A stretch of 64,000 nt of DNA, from positions 608,237-672,236 of the forward strand of contig FREU01000003.1 of NCBI GenBank assembly GCA_900143615.1, given 5' to 3'. The notes under the pieces were generated by a model, which saw only the letters and a program-made list of their open reading frames with translations, did no database searches and was not told the origin of the DNA. The stretch comes from Rhodobacteraceae bacterium Alg231-30. GTDB lineage: Bacteria; Pseudomonadota; Alphaproteobacteria; Rhodobacterales; Rhodobacteraceae. The translations under genes and the position numbers were made by a program. Within the stretch, counting starts at the first letter, position 1. Every line of letters begins with the position of its first letter. Shown piece after piece: positions 17,322 through 30,127 of this stretch.

Positions 17322-17369
17322 CGCCCTTTCCTCTTTCAAAACACAATCGCCTCGCCTATGTCCCGACTT

Positions 17370-18713
17370 ATGAGTGAGACATTACATATCGTAGGCGGCG
17401 GCATGGCCGGAGCTGAAGCAGCCTGGCAGGCGGCAAATCTGGGCGTACAAGTCGTGATCCACGAAATGCGTCCCGACGTGGAAACTTTTGCACACCGCAC
17501 TGGCCATTTGGCCGAAATGGTCTGTTCAAATTCGTTTCGATCCGATGACGACGAACAAAACGCTGTAGGACAGCTGCATTGGGAAATGCGCGCCGCAAGC
17601 GGGTTGATCATGGCCACAGCCGACAAACATCGCCTCCCCGCAGGTGGTGCATTGGCCGTTGACCGCGATCCCTTTGCAGAAAGTGTTACCCAAGCCTTGC
17701 AAGAGCATCCCAATGTCTCGATTGAATACGGCGAGATCACAGAGCTGCCTGAAGACGGCCATTGGATCATTGCAACCGGTCCCTTGACCTCCACCGCCCT
17801 TGGCGCAGCAATTCAGGCGGAAACCGGCGCCGAGCGTCTTGCATTTTTTGATGCAATTGCCCCGATCATCTATGCGGACTCAATCAACATGGATGTGGCG
17901 TGGCTTCAATCGCGCTATGACAAAGGCGAAACCGAAGAAGAGCAAAAAGCCTACCTGAACTGCCCAATGAACTATGAGCAGCACGAAGCTTTCATCGACG
18001 CTCTCTTGGCCGCCGAAAAAACCGAATTCCACGAGGGGGAAACCGCCGGCTACTTTGATGGCTGTTTGCCCATCGAAGTCATGGCCGAGCGCGGACGCGA
18101 AACCCTGCGCCACGGCCCAATGAAGCCGGTCGGACTGACAAACGCCCATAAGCCTGAAGAAAAAGCCTATGCCGTCGTTCAGCTACGTCGCGATAACGCA
18201 CTGGGAACGCTCTATAATATCGTTGGCTTCCAAACCAAGATGAAATACGGCGCACAAACCGAAGTGCTGCGCATGATCCCGGGTCTTGAGAACGCATCCT
18301 TCGCGCGCTTGGGCGGCATCCACCGCAACACCTTCATTAACTCGCCTACGTTGCTGGACGATCAGATGCGGCTCAAATCACGCCCAAATATCCGCTTTGC
18401 GGGTCAGGTAACAGGCGTCGAAGGCTACGTAGAGAGCGCCGCAATGGGGCTGTTGGCTGGACGCTTGGCAGCCGCAGAAATTTTGGGGCAAAACGTCGAG
18501 ACAGCGCCGATCAACTCTGCCATGGGGGCCTTGGTGCATCACATCACCGGCGGCGCTGAAGCAAAGACTTTCCAACCTATGAACGTCAATTTTGGTCTTT
18601 TCCAACCCGTCGAGGGCCTCAAAGGTGGCCGCCGCGGACGTAAAGACCGCTATAAAGCCTACACTGATCGCGCCAAAACCGAGTGGCAAACTTGGCTGCA
18701 GCAGCAAAGTTAA
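17370..18713 (+). CDS. trmFO: Folate-dependent tRNA (uracil-54-C5-)-methyltransferase
   Basis: The product is 447 residues. It is an FAD protein with the N-terminal dinucleotide motif [15 protein letters not shown] and the family blocks [17 protein letters not shown] and [13 protein letters not shown]. TrmFO methylates U54 in the T-loop of tRNA using methylenetetrahydrofolate and reduced FAD. It replaces TrmA in many alphaproteobacteria. The frame extends to an ATG at 17358, but [11 protein letters not shown] at 17370 matches the usual start. It begins a run of tRNA-related genes (methyltransferase, gluQ). Confidence 0.95.
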   Translation: MSETLHIVGGGMAGAEAAWQAANLGVQVVIHEMRPDVETFAHRTGHLAEMVCSNSFRSDDDEQNAVGQLHWEMRAASGLIMATADKHRLPAGGALAVDRDPFAESVTQALQEHPNVSIEYGEITELPEDGHWIIATGPLTSTALGAAIQAETGAERLAFFDAIAPIIYADSINMDVAWLQSRYDKGETEEEQKAYLNCPMNYEQHEAFIDALLAAEKTEFHEGETAGYFDGCLPIEVMAERGRETLRHGPMKPVGLTNAHKPEEKAYAVVQLRRDNALGTLYNIVGFQTKMKYGAQTEVLRMIPGLENASFARLGGIHRNTFINSPTLLDDQMRLKSRPNIRFAGQVTGVEGYVESAAMGLLAGRLAAAEILGQNVETAPINSAMGALVHHITGGAEAKTFQPMNVNFGLFQPVEGLKGGRRGRKDRYKAYTDRAKTEWQTWLQQQS

Positions 18714-18750
18714 CTGGACGCGGCTGACGTGCTGGGCATAGAGTTCTCTC

Positions 18751-19362
18751 ATGCCTCGCAAGTTTCTCGACAACGTCTATGATCACATCGGCACCGGAAT
18801 TCAGTCGTTTTATGACGACTGGGCGGACACCTATGAAGCCGAAGTCAACGAAAATGGGTATGTGACCCCGTCTCGATGCGCCCGCGCCTTGGCGACACAC
18901 CTTGAGAAAAAGACCGGCGCAATCTTGGATTTTGGCTGCGGTACGGGCCTGTCGGGCGTGGCCCTAAATGCAGCAGGCTTCCACGTGATAGACGGCTTCG
19001 ATCTGTCCGCTGAGATGCTCACTCATGCCCGAGCCAAAAAGGTTTATCGCAGCACGCAACAAGTCACAGCAGACAACCCGCTTCCGTTTTCAACAGGAAG
19101 TTATGCAGCGATTGCCGCAATTGGCGTGATTGGCCCCGGCGCGGCACCTTTGGAGGTGTTTGACGACATCATCGACCAACTCGCACCGGGAAACCTGTTC
19201 GTGTTCTCCTTTAACGACCACGCCCTTGAAGACCCGCAATACGCCGCCAAAGTTGCATCTTCTGTGGACAGCGGAGTCCTTAAATTGCTAGTGCAAGACC
19301 ACGGCCCCCATCTACCGGCCAGAAACATCAACTCTACCGTATATCTTACTGAAAAACTTTGA
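18751..19362 (+). CDS. Class I SAM-dependent methyltransferase
   Basis: The 203-residue protein has the SAM-binding motif I ILDFGCGTGLSGVAL and post-I acidic position GFDLSAEML, with the N-terminal block YDDWADTYEAEV typical of small-molecule methyltransferases. The substrate is unknown. The stop overlaps the TTG start of gluQ by 4 bases, so it may be co-translated, but no functional link to queuosine modification is shown. Confidence 0.8.
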   Translation: MPRKFLDNVYDHIGTGIQSFYDDWADTYEAEVNENGYVTPSRCARALATHLEKKTGAILDFGCGTGLSGVALNAAGFHVIDGFDLSAEMLTHARAKKVYRSTQQVTADNPLPFSTGSYAAIAAIGVIGPGAAPLEVFDDIIDQLAPGNLFVFSFNDHALEDPQYAAKVASSVDSGVLKLLVQDHGPHLPARNINSTVYLTEKL

Positions 19363-20201
19363 CTTTCACCACCAGATTTGCCCCTTCTCCAACAGGCCCC
19401 CTGCACCTTGGTCACGCCTATTCCGCGCTTTTGGCGCATGACATGGCCCGCGAGGTCGGTGGAAAATTTCTGTTGCGTATAGATGATCTCGATCAATCCC
19501 GCGCACGGCCAGAATGGGAACAGAAAATCTATGACGATCTGACTTGGCTCGGCCTGTCTTGGGATGGCCCTGTACGGCGTCAATCCGAACATTTGGGGGA
19601 ATACGCGACTGCCCTTGCCCATTTGCGCGACCTTGGGCTCACTTTCGAATGCACATGTAGTCGGCGCGACATCATCGCCGCCTCAAACGCCCCACAAGAA
19701 GGCGCGCCACTGTTTGGCCCGGATGGGCGCATTTACCCCGGCACATGCCGTGCGCAAAACCATCCGGAAAAATCTGCAACCTGCACCAGATTAAACATCC
19801 AACGCGCCGCTGAACTTGGATTGCCCGCCAGCTTCCAAGAAACCGGACCAAAATACGCAGGTTCTTATCCGCTGACCGCAGATGACCTCATTCAAACCAT
19901 AGGCGATGTCGTCTTGGGGCGGCGCAACATGACGGCCTCATACCACCTGTCTGTGGTTTTGGATGATGTGGCCACGGGAGTTACACAGGTCATCCGCGGT
20001 GAAGATCTGTTTGAAGCCACCCGCATTCACGTTCTGCTGCAATCACTTTTGAATGTCCCAACGCCAAGCTACCACCACCACAGCCTGATCCGCGATCCCC
20101 AAGGCAAACGTCTGGCAAAACGTGATGACGCCCGCGCCCTCTCCAAGTATCGCAACGAAGGCGCCACCCCTGCAGATATTCGCAACTTTGTCGGTCTGTG
20201 A
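19359..20201 (+). CDS. gluQ: Glutamyl-queuosine tRNA(Asp) synthetase
   Basis: The 280-residue product is shortened relative to glutamyl-tRNA synthetase because it lacks the anticodon-binding domain. It has the HIGH-like block FAPSPTGPLHLGHAYSAL, the zinc-site cysteines CTCSRRD...PGTCR, and the KMSKS-like RLAKRDDA. GluQRS attaches glutamate to the queuosine base of tRNA-Asp. The start is a TTG (TTGACT) overlapping the preceding stop in a TTGA tetranucleotide. This is an uncommon start codon, but the frame leaves no alternative that would keep the FAPSPTG motif. Confidence 0.93.
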   Translation: MTFTTRFAPSPTGPLHLGHAYSALLAHDMAREVGGKFLLRIDDLDQSRARPEWEQKIYDDLTWLGLSWDGPVRRQSEHLGEYATALAHLRDLGLTFECTCSRRDIIAASNAPQEGAPLFGPDGRIYPGTCRAQNHPEKSATCTRLNIQRAAELGLPASFQETGPKYAGSYPLTADDLIQTIGDVVLGRRNMTASYHLSVVLDDVATGVTQVIRGEDLFEATRIHVLLQSLLNVPTPSYHHHSLIRDPQGKRLAKRDDARALSKYRNEGATPADIRNFVGL

Positions 20202-20242
20202 GCCTGCACTTTTTGGTGCCTCAAATACCTGCGCCGCAGGCA

Positions 20243-20257
20243 TGGCCCACAGGGCCA
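20243..20257. terminator. Short hairpin between convergent gluQ and hisI
   Basis: TGGCCC (20243-20248) and GGGCCA (20252-20257) form a compact perfect hairpin with a 3-base loop and a few T after it. It may end one or both convergent transcripts, but the T tract is weak. Confidence 0.3.
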
Positions 20258-20258
20258 T

Positions 20259-20618
20259 TTAGTCCATGGGCTTCATCAATTCGACTTCGTCACCATCCCG
20301 CACCGCCGTGTAAAAACAGCTCCGGCGATTGGTGTGACACGCTGGCCCGCGCTGATGAACCCGCACCAACAGACAATCACGGTCGCAATCCAGTCGAAAA
20401 TCCACCAATTCTTGCGTGTGTCCCGAACTCTCGCCTTTGATCCAAAACGTCTGGCGCGAGCGGCTCCAATATGTCACCCGCCCACTTTCCAAAGTTTTGG
20501 CCACAGCTTCAGCATTCATCCACGCCATCATCAAGACTTCGTCAGTCGCATCATCTTGGGCAATCGCGGGGATCAACCCTGCTTCGTTGTATTTCAGTGA
20601 TTGCGGATCAAAACTCAT
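20259..20618 (-). CDS. hisI: Phosphoribosyl-AMP cyclohydrolase
   Basis: The 119-residue product is the stand-alone HisI domain, the third step of histidine synthesis. It has the block VLMMAWMNAEAVAKTLESGRVTYWSRSRQ, then DCDRDCLLVRVHQRGPACHTNRRSCFY, which contains the metal-binding Asp and Cys residues. No HisE domain is fused, as is usual in alphaproteobacteria. It is convergent with gluQ and divergent from the IscU-like gene. No other his gene is in the window. Confidence 0.95.
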   Translation of the reverse strand: MSFDPQSLKYNEAGLIPAIAQDDATDEVLMMAWMNAEAVAKTLESGRVTYWSRSRQTFWIKGESSGHTQELVDFRLDCDRDCLLVRVHQRGPACHTNRRSCFYTAVRDGDEVELMKPMD

Positions 20619-20686
20619 ACGATTGTCCCCCTTTGCATCCCGACTTTTGCCCTCTATCTAGGAAAGACGCAGCGAAGGAAACAGAG

Positions 20687-21139
20687 ATGTCCGGCGAAAC
20701 TGATCTTATCAAGCTCTACTCTGGCCAAATCTTGCAATTGGCCACGTCGATTCCGCACACCACGCGCTTGGATGCGGCGGATGCCAGCGTCAAAAAGCGC
20801 TCCCCACTCTGCGGCTCAACTGTCACGATCGATTTGATTGTCGAAAATGGCCTGATCACGGATTTTGGCCAAGATGTCAAAGCCTGCGCCCTTGGTCAGG
20901 CGGCGGCCTCGGTTGTTGGGGCCAATATTATCGGCCGTACGCGTACCGAAGTCGAAGCAGCCCGTGACGCGCTCAAAGCGATGCTCAAAGAGGACGGCCC
21001 CACACCGCCTGCCCCTTTTGATGGCCTCGAAGTTTTGCGCCCTGCCCGCGAATACAAAAACCGCCATGCTTCAATCATGCTCACGCTCGATGCCGCGAGT
21101 GAGGCCTTTGAGCAAGCCGAACAATCAAGCTGCGCCTGA
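20687..21139 (+). CDS. IscU/NifU N-terminal-type iron-sulfur scaffold protein
   Basis: The 150-residue product has an IscU-like core. One conserved Cys is in SPLCGSTVTIDL, where the family has its first ligand, and a second is in VKACALGQAAAS, the CxxxQA-type helix. The third ligand expected near the end is seen only as HASIML, so a His may replace it. The start at 20687 follows GAAGGAAACAGAG; a longer frame from 20471 would run over hisI. It is probably the scaffold or a partner in Fe-S assembly, but SUF- or ISC-type partners are not adjacent. Confidence 0.78.
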   Translation: MSGETDLIKLYSGQILQLATSIPHTTRLDAADASVKKRSPLCGSTVTIDLIVENGLITDFGQDVKACALGQAAASVVGANIIGRTRTEVEAARDALKAMLKEDGPTPPAPFDGLEVLRPAREYKNRHASIMLTLDAASEAFEQAEQSSCA

Positions 21140-21158
21140 CATCACCTGACATCGCCGA

Positions 21159-21195
21159 CAAAAAAACCGCCGCACTTCCAAATGGAAGGCGGCGG
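21159..21195 (-). terminator. Rho-independent terminator of the small SOS-box gene
   Basis: Read on the minus strand, CCGCCGCCTTCC pairs with GGAAGTGCGGCGG (one bulge) and is followed by a run of seven T. The T tract is on the minus-strand side, so it terminates transcription coming from the right, that is, from the small gene at 21348-21470. Confidence 0.8.
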
Positions 21196-21347
21196 CAGGA
21201 ACTTGCGTCTTCACGAGGGACCCAAAGCCATCCGGAAGGGGGAACAAGGCAGATCCCTTCAAGAACATACGACAGGCAGTGTCAGTCAAAATGCATCAAA
21301 TGGGGACAGATGCGTGGACGGTTTGGCGTGAAGGCCGCAGGCAGAAA

Positions 21348-21470
21348 TTACGAAAATCCGGGAAAATGCAGCGCAATCAGCATCAGAGCAACCAACACCG
21401 CACCACCCAAAGCATCCTGAACGAGCGTTTCACGCGAATTCCGAAATACTGTCTTGATCTGGTTCATCAT
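21348..21470 (-). CDS. Unannotated 40-residue single-span membrane protein with an SOS box
   Basis: The frame is below common ORF cut-offs. It encodes 40 residues: a basic, hydrophilic N-terminus (residues 1-19: MMNQIKTVFRNSRETLVQD), then a 17-residue transmembrane helix (about 20-36) ending in HFPGFS. A perfect Shine-Dalgarno AGGAGG (21483-21478) sits 7 bases before the ATG at 21470; a second in-frame ATG is the next codon. The gene has its own terminator. A LexA-type box is 66 bases upstream of the start. The size, topology and SOS control recall SidA, the small SOS-induced division inhibitor of Caulobacter, but similarity in sequence is not shown and a toxin-like role is also possible. Confidence 0.75.
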   Translation of the reverse strand: MMNQIKTVFRNSRETLVQDALGGAVLVALMLIALHFPGFS

Positions 21471-21535
21471 GTTAGTTCCTCCTGCTCTCCAGCTTTGTTG
21501 CTACTTTGTTCTCATATTCAGTACCTACCTGTAAA

Positions 21536-21550
21536 GAACTTTATGAGAAC
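21536..21550 (-). promoter_or_regulatory. LexA (SOS) box, alphaproteobacterial GTTC-N7-GTTC type
   Basis: On the plus strand GAAC at 21536-21539 and GAAC at 21547-21550 are spaced by exactly 7 bases, the direct-repeat LexA motif of alphaproteobacteria (GTTC-N7-GTTC on the minus strand). A third GAAC follows at 21557-21560 with a 6-base spacing. The box lies between the recG stop and the small membrane gene, in promoter position for the latter, so it should repress it until DNA damage. It is not in promoter position for recG. Confidence 0.75.
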
Positions 21551-21577
21551 ATCTGAGAACATTTCGTGAAAAACTGA

Positions 21578-25941
<4,364 letters not shown>

Positions 25942-25990
25942 CTACGTGATAGGGCTGCTCAGCTCGGAGGTCCAGAGGGTGTCGGCAAGC

Positions 25991-26710
25991 TTACGCCCTA
26001 AGCGCAACCTGCTCGTCTTCATCCAAACTGGTGGGTTCAGGATCACGCAACACATAGCCACGCCCCCAAACTGTCTCGATATAGTTCGCACCATCTGTCG
26101 CTTCGCTCAATTTCTTGCGCAGCTTACAGATAAAGACATCGATAATTTTCAACTCGGGCTCATCCATCCCACCATAAAGATGGTTCAAGAACATCTCCTT
26201 GGTCAGGGTTGTGCCTTTGCGCAGGCTCAATAGCTCCAGCATCTGATATTCTTTACCAGTCAGATGCACAGGCTTGTTGTCAGCTTCGACAGTTTTCGCA
26301 TCCAAGTTGACCGCTACGCGGCCCGTATGAATGATCGACTGAGCATGACCTTTGGAGCGGCGGATAATCGCATGGATACGCGCCACCAATTCTTCACGGT
26401 GGAACGGTTTGGTCAGGTAATCATCTGCACCAAAGCCAAAGCCCTTAAGCTTGCTTTCGGTGTCGTCAGCGCCCGACAAAATCAAAATCGGGGTATCCAC
26501 CCGCGCCACACGCAATTGGCGCAGCACTTCATGACCGTTCATGTCCGGAAGTCCCAGATCCAGCAGGATCAGATCATAATCATAGAGTTTTGCAAGATCG
26601 ATACCTTCTTCACCAAGGTCCGTCGCATAAACATTGAGATTTGCATGTGTCAGCATCATCTCAATACTTTTTGACGTAGTGGGATCGTCTTCAACCAACA
26701 GCACACGCAT
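25991..26710 (-). CDS. ctrA: Cell-cycle response regulator CtrA
   Basis: The product is 239 residues from ATG 26710, which is preferred over ATG 26716 because GAGGA sits six bases before it. The receiver domain has acidic residues at 8-9, the phospho-acceptor Asp51 ([10 protein letters not shown]) and Lys at the YLTKPF position. The C-terminal winged helix has the family's [32 protein letters not shown]. CtrA binds TTAA-N7-TTAA. In Caulobacter it is essential and governs the cell cycle; in Rhodobacterales it mostly controls motility and gene transfer agent. SciP, a CtrA antagonist, is encoded 94 bases upstream on the same strand. Confidence 0.95.
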   Translation of the reverse strand: MRVLLVEDDPTTSKSIEMMLTHANLNVYATDLGEEGIDLAKLYDYDLILLDLGLPDMNGHEVLRQLRVARVDTPILILSGADDTESKLKGFGFGADDYLTKPFHREELVARIHAIIRRSKGHAQSIIHTGRVAVNLDAKTVEADNKPVHLTGKEYQMLELLSLRKGTTLTKEMFLNHLYGGMDEPELKIIDVFICKLRKKLSEATDGANYIETVWGRGYVLRDPEPTSLDEDEQVALRA

Positions 26711-26762
26711 ATTCATTCCTCACAATCAGAGAGTTATCGCCGTTAACCGTGACGAGAAAAGG

Positions 26763-26777
26763 TTAACCCGGAGTTAC
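26763..26777. promoter_or_regulatory. CtrA half-conserved box between sciP and ctrA
   Basis: TTAA (26763-26766) and TTAC (26774-26777) are spaced by 7 bases, a 7 of 8 match to the CtrA motif TTAA-N7-TTAA. It lies in the 94-base interval upstream of ctrA, so CtrA could bind its own promoter, as in Caulobacter. A related inverted pair GTTAACC/GGTTAACC is also in this gap. Confidence 0.45.
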
Positions 26778-26804
26778 TGATTTAAGGAAAATGGCACATA
26801 CTAC

Positions 26805-27083
26805 CTATGGTTGTCTATATTTTTGCACAGTTGTTGCTTTTAGAGCATCAATTCCGTGGGTCGAAACAGCACTTACCCACTCACCAAACTCTTCGGCACT
26901 CAGTCCATAGATTTCTAGCGCTTCTTCCTTACTTATCAGCCCGTACGCCACACCCCTTACCACTGCTGCTTTGCGAGAGGCAACCCAACGGCGGGTATTT
27001 TCGGGTGGCAAATCGGCGCGGGTCAATACTTGCCCATCTGACAAGGTCACACATCTAGGGCCGTCCACTTTTTTTAGAAACAT
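26805..27083 (-). CDS. sciP: SciP-like CtrA inhibitor (DUF1153)
   Basis: The 92-residue product matches the DUF1153 family by its core: LTRADLPPENTRRWVASRKAAVV, then GLISKEEALEIYGLSAEEFGEWVSAV and the ending TTVQKYRQP. SciP is a small helix-turn-helix protein that in Caulobacter binds CtrA-dependent promoters and blocks them early in the cell cycle. I place the start at 27083 (MFLKK), since an AGGATGG stretch lies about 8 bases upstream; an upstream ATG at 27092 is also possible. It is next to ctrA, which supports the link. Confidence 0.9.
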   Translation of the reverse strand: MFLKKVDGPRCVTLSDGQVLTRADLPPENTRRWVASRKAAVVRGVAYGLISKEEALEIYGLSAEEFGEWVSAVSTHGIDALKATTVQKYRQP

Positions 27084-27149
27084 AACATCCATCCTTGGTC
27101 ACAGGGACAATGCTGGCCCAAGGGTTTTAACGAGGAATGAAACCGCCCC

Positions 27150-27177
27150 TTGAGAGTAGTTAGGATTTTCCTATATT
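27150..27177 (+). promoter_or_regulatory. Sigma-70-type promoter of mnmA
   Basis: TTGAGA (27150-27155) and TATATT (27172-27177), with 16-base spacing, lie 29 bases upstream of the ATG at 27206. This is the only strong candidate between sciP and mnmA on the plus strand. Confidence 0.6.
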
Positions 27178-27205
27178 CCATTCGACTTCTGATCGGAGAA
27201 TCCTC

Positions 27206-28351
27206 ATGGCGCTTGACAGCGACACACCACTCAACTCGCTTGGCTTTGCCAAGCCGCCATCTGAAACCCGCGTGGTCGTTGCGATGTCCGGCGGCGTCGA
27301 CAGTTCTGTCGTCGCGGCCCGTCTTGCGGACGAAGGATATGATGTGGTGGGTGTAACCCTGCAACTTTATGACCACGGCGCGGCCTTGGCCAAGAAAGGG
27401 GCATGTTGCGCGGGCATCGATATCCATGATGCGCGCCGCGTTGCTGAGGAAAAAGGCTTTCCGCACTACGTTCTGGACTATGAAAACATCTTTCAGGAAA
27501 CCGTGATTGACGAATTTGCAGACAGCTATTTGGCTGGCGCAACGCCCGTGCCCTGCATTCGCTGCAACGAGCGCGTTAAATTCAAAGATTTACTGGAGAC
27601 CGCAAAGGATCTGGACGCCGACTGTATGGCAACAGGTCATTATATCCAGCGCAAGGTTGGTGCCAACGGTCCAGAACTGCATAGCGCAGAAGACGCCCGT
27701 CGCGATCAAAGCTACTTCTTATTCTCAACAACGCCAGAACAGCTTGATTACTTGCGTTTTCCTTTGGGTCATCTGCCCAACAAAGACGCAACGCGGGCCT
27801 TGGCGGCCGAATATGGACTGGCCGTGGCAGACAAGCCTGATAGCCAAGACATCTGTTTTGTCCCTGACGGCAACTACGCCTCAGTTATCGAAAAACTCCG
27901 CCCTGATGCCATCGAACCCGGTGAAATCGTCGACCATAACGGCAACGTTCTAGGGACTCACAAGGGCGTGATTCACTATACGGTCGGTCAGCGCCGCGGC
28001 CTTGGCATAGGCGGGCTGACTGAACCACTTTATGTCGTGCGTTTGGATGTGGACGCCAAACAGGTGATCGTTGGGCCCAAGGAGATGCTGACAACCCGCA
28101 TCATTCCGGTGCGCGAAATCAATTGGTTGGGCGATGAGCCCTTTGAGAGCCGGCCCGAATGGCATCTCTCCGTCAAGGTTCGATCCACGCGCCCGCCACG
28201 CAATGCAATCATCAGACCGACTGGCCCTGATACAGCCGAAGTCGAATTGCTCACCCCCGAAGAGGGTGTGTCACCAGGCCAAGCTTGCGTGATCTACGAT
28301 ACCGAAAGCAGCCGAATTTTCGGTGGAGGCTGGATTTGGCGCGGACATTGA
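27206..28351 (+). CDS. mnmA: tRNA-specific 2-thiouridylase
   Basis: The 381-residue product has the PP-loop [18 protein letters not shown] and catalytic cysteine regions [14 protein letters not shown] and [11 protein letters not shown]. MnmA thiolates U34 of Glu, Gln and Lys tRNAs using ATP and a persulfide relay. A short extension before the PP-loop (about 20 residues) is typical for the order. Start ATG 27206 follows CGGAGAATCCTC. Confidence 0.95.
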   Translation: MALDSDTPLNSLGFAKPPSETRVVVAMSGGVDSSVVAARLADEGYDVVGVTLQLYDHGAALAKKGACCAGIDIHDARRVAEEKGFPHYVLDYENIFQETVIDEFADSYLAGATPVPCIRCNERVKFKDLLETAKDLDADCMATGHYIQRKVGANGPELHSAEDARRDQSYFLFSTTPEQLDYLRFPLGHLPNKDATRALAAEYGLAVADKPDSQDICFVPDGNYASVIEKLRPDAIEPGEIVDHNGNVLGTHKGVIHYTVGQRRGLGIGGLTEPLYVVRLDVDAKQVIVGPKEMLTTRIIPVREINWLGDEPFESRPEWHLSVKVRSTRPPRNAIIRPTGPDTAEVELLTPEEGVSPGQACVIYDTESSRIFGGGWIWRGH

Positions 28352-28380
28352 CGCGCCAAATCAAATAAATTTTAAATACT

Positions 28381-28968
28381 TTAATGCGAAAGTCCGGCGA
28401 TATCGGTGGCGGTGTTGAGCACCACATAGGTGCCGACACCGATCATCACATAGGGTGCCACCTTCTCCAGACGCAGCAAATGACGCACTGATCCTGAAGC
28501 AAAGGTCCCCATGACCGGTGCGACAAATGCAGTAATGACGCTGGCAACAATTGCTCCAATTAAAGCCGCCCACCGAAACCCCATGTGACTGTCTGCTAAC
28601 AGTGGGGCCATCACGCTAAAACTATCAAACGACAGAGCAAGAAACACCGCAGCAATCGCAAGCACATGGGTTTGTCCTTGCCCATTGGGCTCTTTTCTAG
28701 ATTTCTCCCCCTGGTTGCGCCAAAGGGTAAGCAGCCCAAGAGTAATCGGAATAACCCCCAAATAGCCTACGCGATCCGGCATTCCCGAAAACACGCCAAC
28801 CGCGAGGCCCATGGCGGTCGAGAGAACCACCGCCTGCGCGATAAGATACCCGACAGCAGCCCGAATTGAACCAACCGAAAACAGCATACCCATCATGATG
28901 GCCATATTGTCCAGATTGGTCAGCACATGTGCCACCATAGCCGAAAATCCAAACGCGATATATTCCAT
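28381..28968 (-). CDS. Cadmium-resistance/CadD-like small membrane transporter
   Basis: The 195-residue product has about six transmembrane helices, with MEYIAFGFSAMVAHVLTNLDNMAIMMGML at the start. An N-D-type helix of this kind near the N-terminus is seen in CadD-like transporters of the LysE superfamily. The ATG at 28968 is 4 bases past the lpxB stop (28973), so it may be co-transcribed with lpxB. A longer frame to 29007 overlaps lpxB. The substrate is unknown, possibly a divalent cation. Confidence 0.55.
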   Translation of the reverse strand: MEYIAFGFSAMVAHVLTNLDNMAIMMGMLFSVGSIRAAVGYLIAQAVVLSTAMGLAVGVFSGMPDRVGYLGVIPITLGLLTLWRNQGEKSRKEPNGQGQTHVLAIAAVFLALSFDSFSVMAPLLADSHMGFRWAALIGAIVASVITAFVAPVMGTFASGSVRHLLRLEKVAPYVMIGVGTYVVLNTATDIAGLSH

Positions 28969-28972
28969 TAGA

Positions 28973-30127
28973 TCACGCCATCCCGTCCAAAACCGCTCGC
29001 GCCGCACGCAGTCCTGGCGCTTCTAGCCCCTGCCCCAGACGCGACATTGTCACCGCCATGGCCGAGACCTGTTCTTGGGGGGCACCCAAGACTTCCAAAA
29101 CTTGGGGCGCGATCAAATCCGCCCGACACTGCGCGCCAACCAACTCAGGCACCACACGTGTTTCCGACACCAGATTGACCAGCGTTACAGTGTCCACCTT
29201 AAGCATCATCCCGATGATCTTGCGGCTTAACCAGTTCATATCATAGGCAATCACCATCGGCGTGCCAGCTGCCGCCAATTCAAGCGACACAGTGCCGGAA
29301 GTCGCCAAGGCGGCGGAGGCCGCGCGAAACGCGGCACGTTTTTCGATTTGGGACTGTTCAACTGACAAACTTCTGGGGTCCAGCACCTGAACCTGCCCCG
29401 GCCAGCTTTGCACCAAGACAGCCACCTCTTGGGCAACAGGCCCAGCAGCTGGCACCACAATACGCAAATCCGGCCGCGCATTTTTTATCGCCTCTAGGCT
29501 GCGACCAAACACCGGCGCCAATCTGTTTACTTCGCCACGGCGAGACCCCGGCAACACCACAAGTATAGGTTCTTTGCCCAGGTCGTATTTTTCACGAAAC
29601 GCCCCCACCTCGTCATCGGTTGCAACCGGTTCACTAACCACCGGATGCCCGACAAAGTCACACCGCATGCCTTCGGCCTGCATATATGGCGGCTCAAACG
29701 GAAACAGCGCTAAGACATGATCAATCATCTTGGCCATTTTGGCAGCACGCCCTGCCCGCCATGCCCAAACGGTGGGCGCAACGTAATGCACTGTACGGAT
29801 TGTGCTTTGAGATTTCACAATCTTTGCAACGCGTAGCGAGAAATCCGGACTGTCGATCGTGATTAATACATCCGCGCCACTCTCAACGACCGCCTGAGCC
29901 GTTTGCGCAATGCGACGCTTCAAATGTCGGTATTTGGGCAGAACCTCAGCAATGCCCATAACGCTCAGCTCATCCATTGAGAACAGACTTTCAAGCCCTT
30001 GCGCCTGCATCAGAGGTCCACCGACCCCCTCAAAGCAAACATCAGGAACAAGCTGTCGTAACCCAGCCATCAATGCGCCGCCTAGCTTATCCCCTGATAC
30101 TTCGCCAGCAACCACAAAGACTTTCAT
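28973..30127 (-). CDS. lpxB: Lipid-A-disaccharide synthase
   Basis: The 384-residue product has the family start VFVVAGEVSGDKLGGALM and the glycosyltransferase-B blocks YVAPTVWAWRAGRAAKMA, LVVLPGSRRGEVNRL and LATSGTVSLELAAAGTPMV. LpxB joins UDP-2,3-diacylglucosamine and lipid X on the inner face of the inner membrane. It lies last in the lpx cluster and overlaps lpxI by one base. Confidence 0.95.
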   Translation of the reverse strand: MKVFVVAGEVSGDKLGGALMAGLRQLVPDVCFEGVGGPLMQAQGLESLFSMDELSVMGIAEVLPKYRHLKRRIAQTAQAVVESGADVLITIDSPDFSLRVAKIVKSQSTIRTVHYVAPTVWAWRAGRAAKMAKMIDHVLALFPFEPPYMQAEGMRCDFVGHPVVSEPVATDDEVGAFREKYDLGKEPILVVLPGSRRGEVNRLAPVFGRSLEAIKNARPDLRIVVPAAGPVAQEVAVLVQSWPGQVQVLDPRSLSVEQSQIEKRAAFRAASAALATSGTVSLELAAAGTPMVIAYDMNWLSRKIIGMMLKVDTVTLVNLVSETRVVPELVGAQCRADLIAPQVLEVLGAPQEQVSAMAVTMSRLGQGLEAPGLRAARAVLDGMA

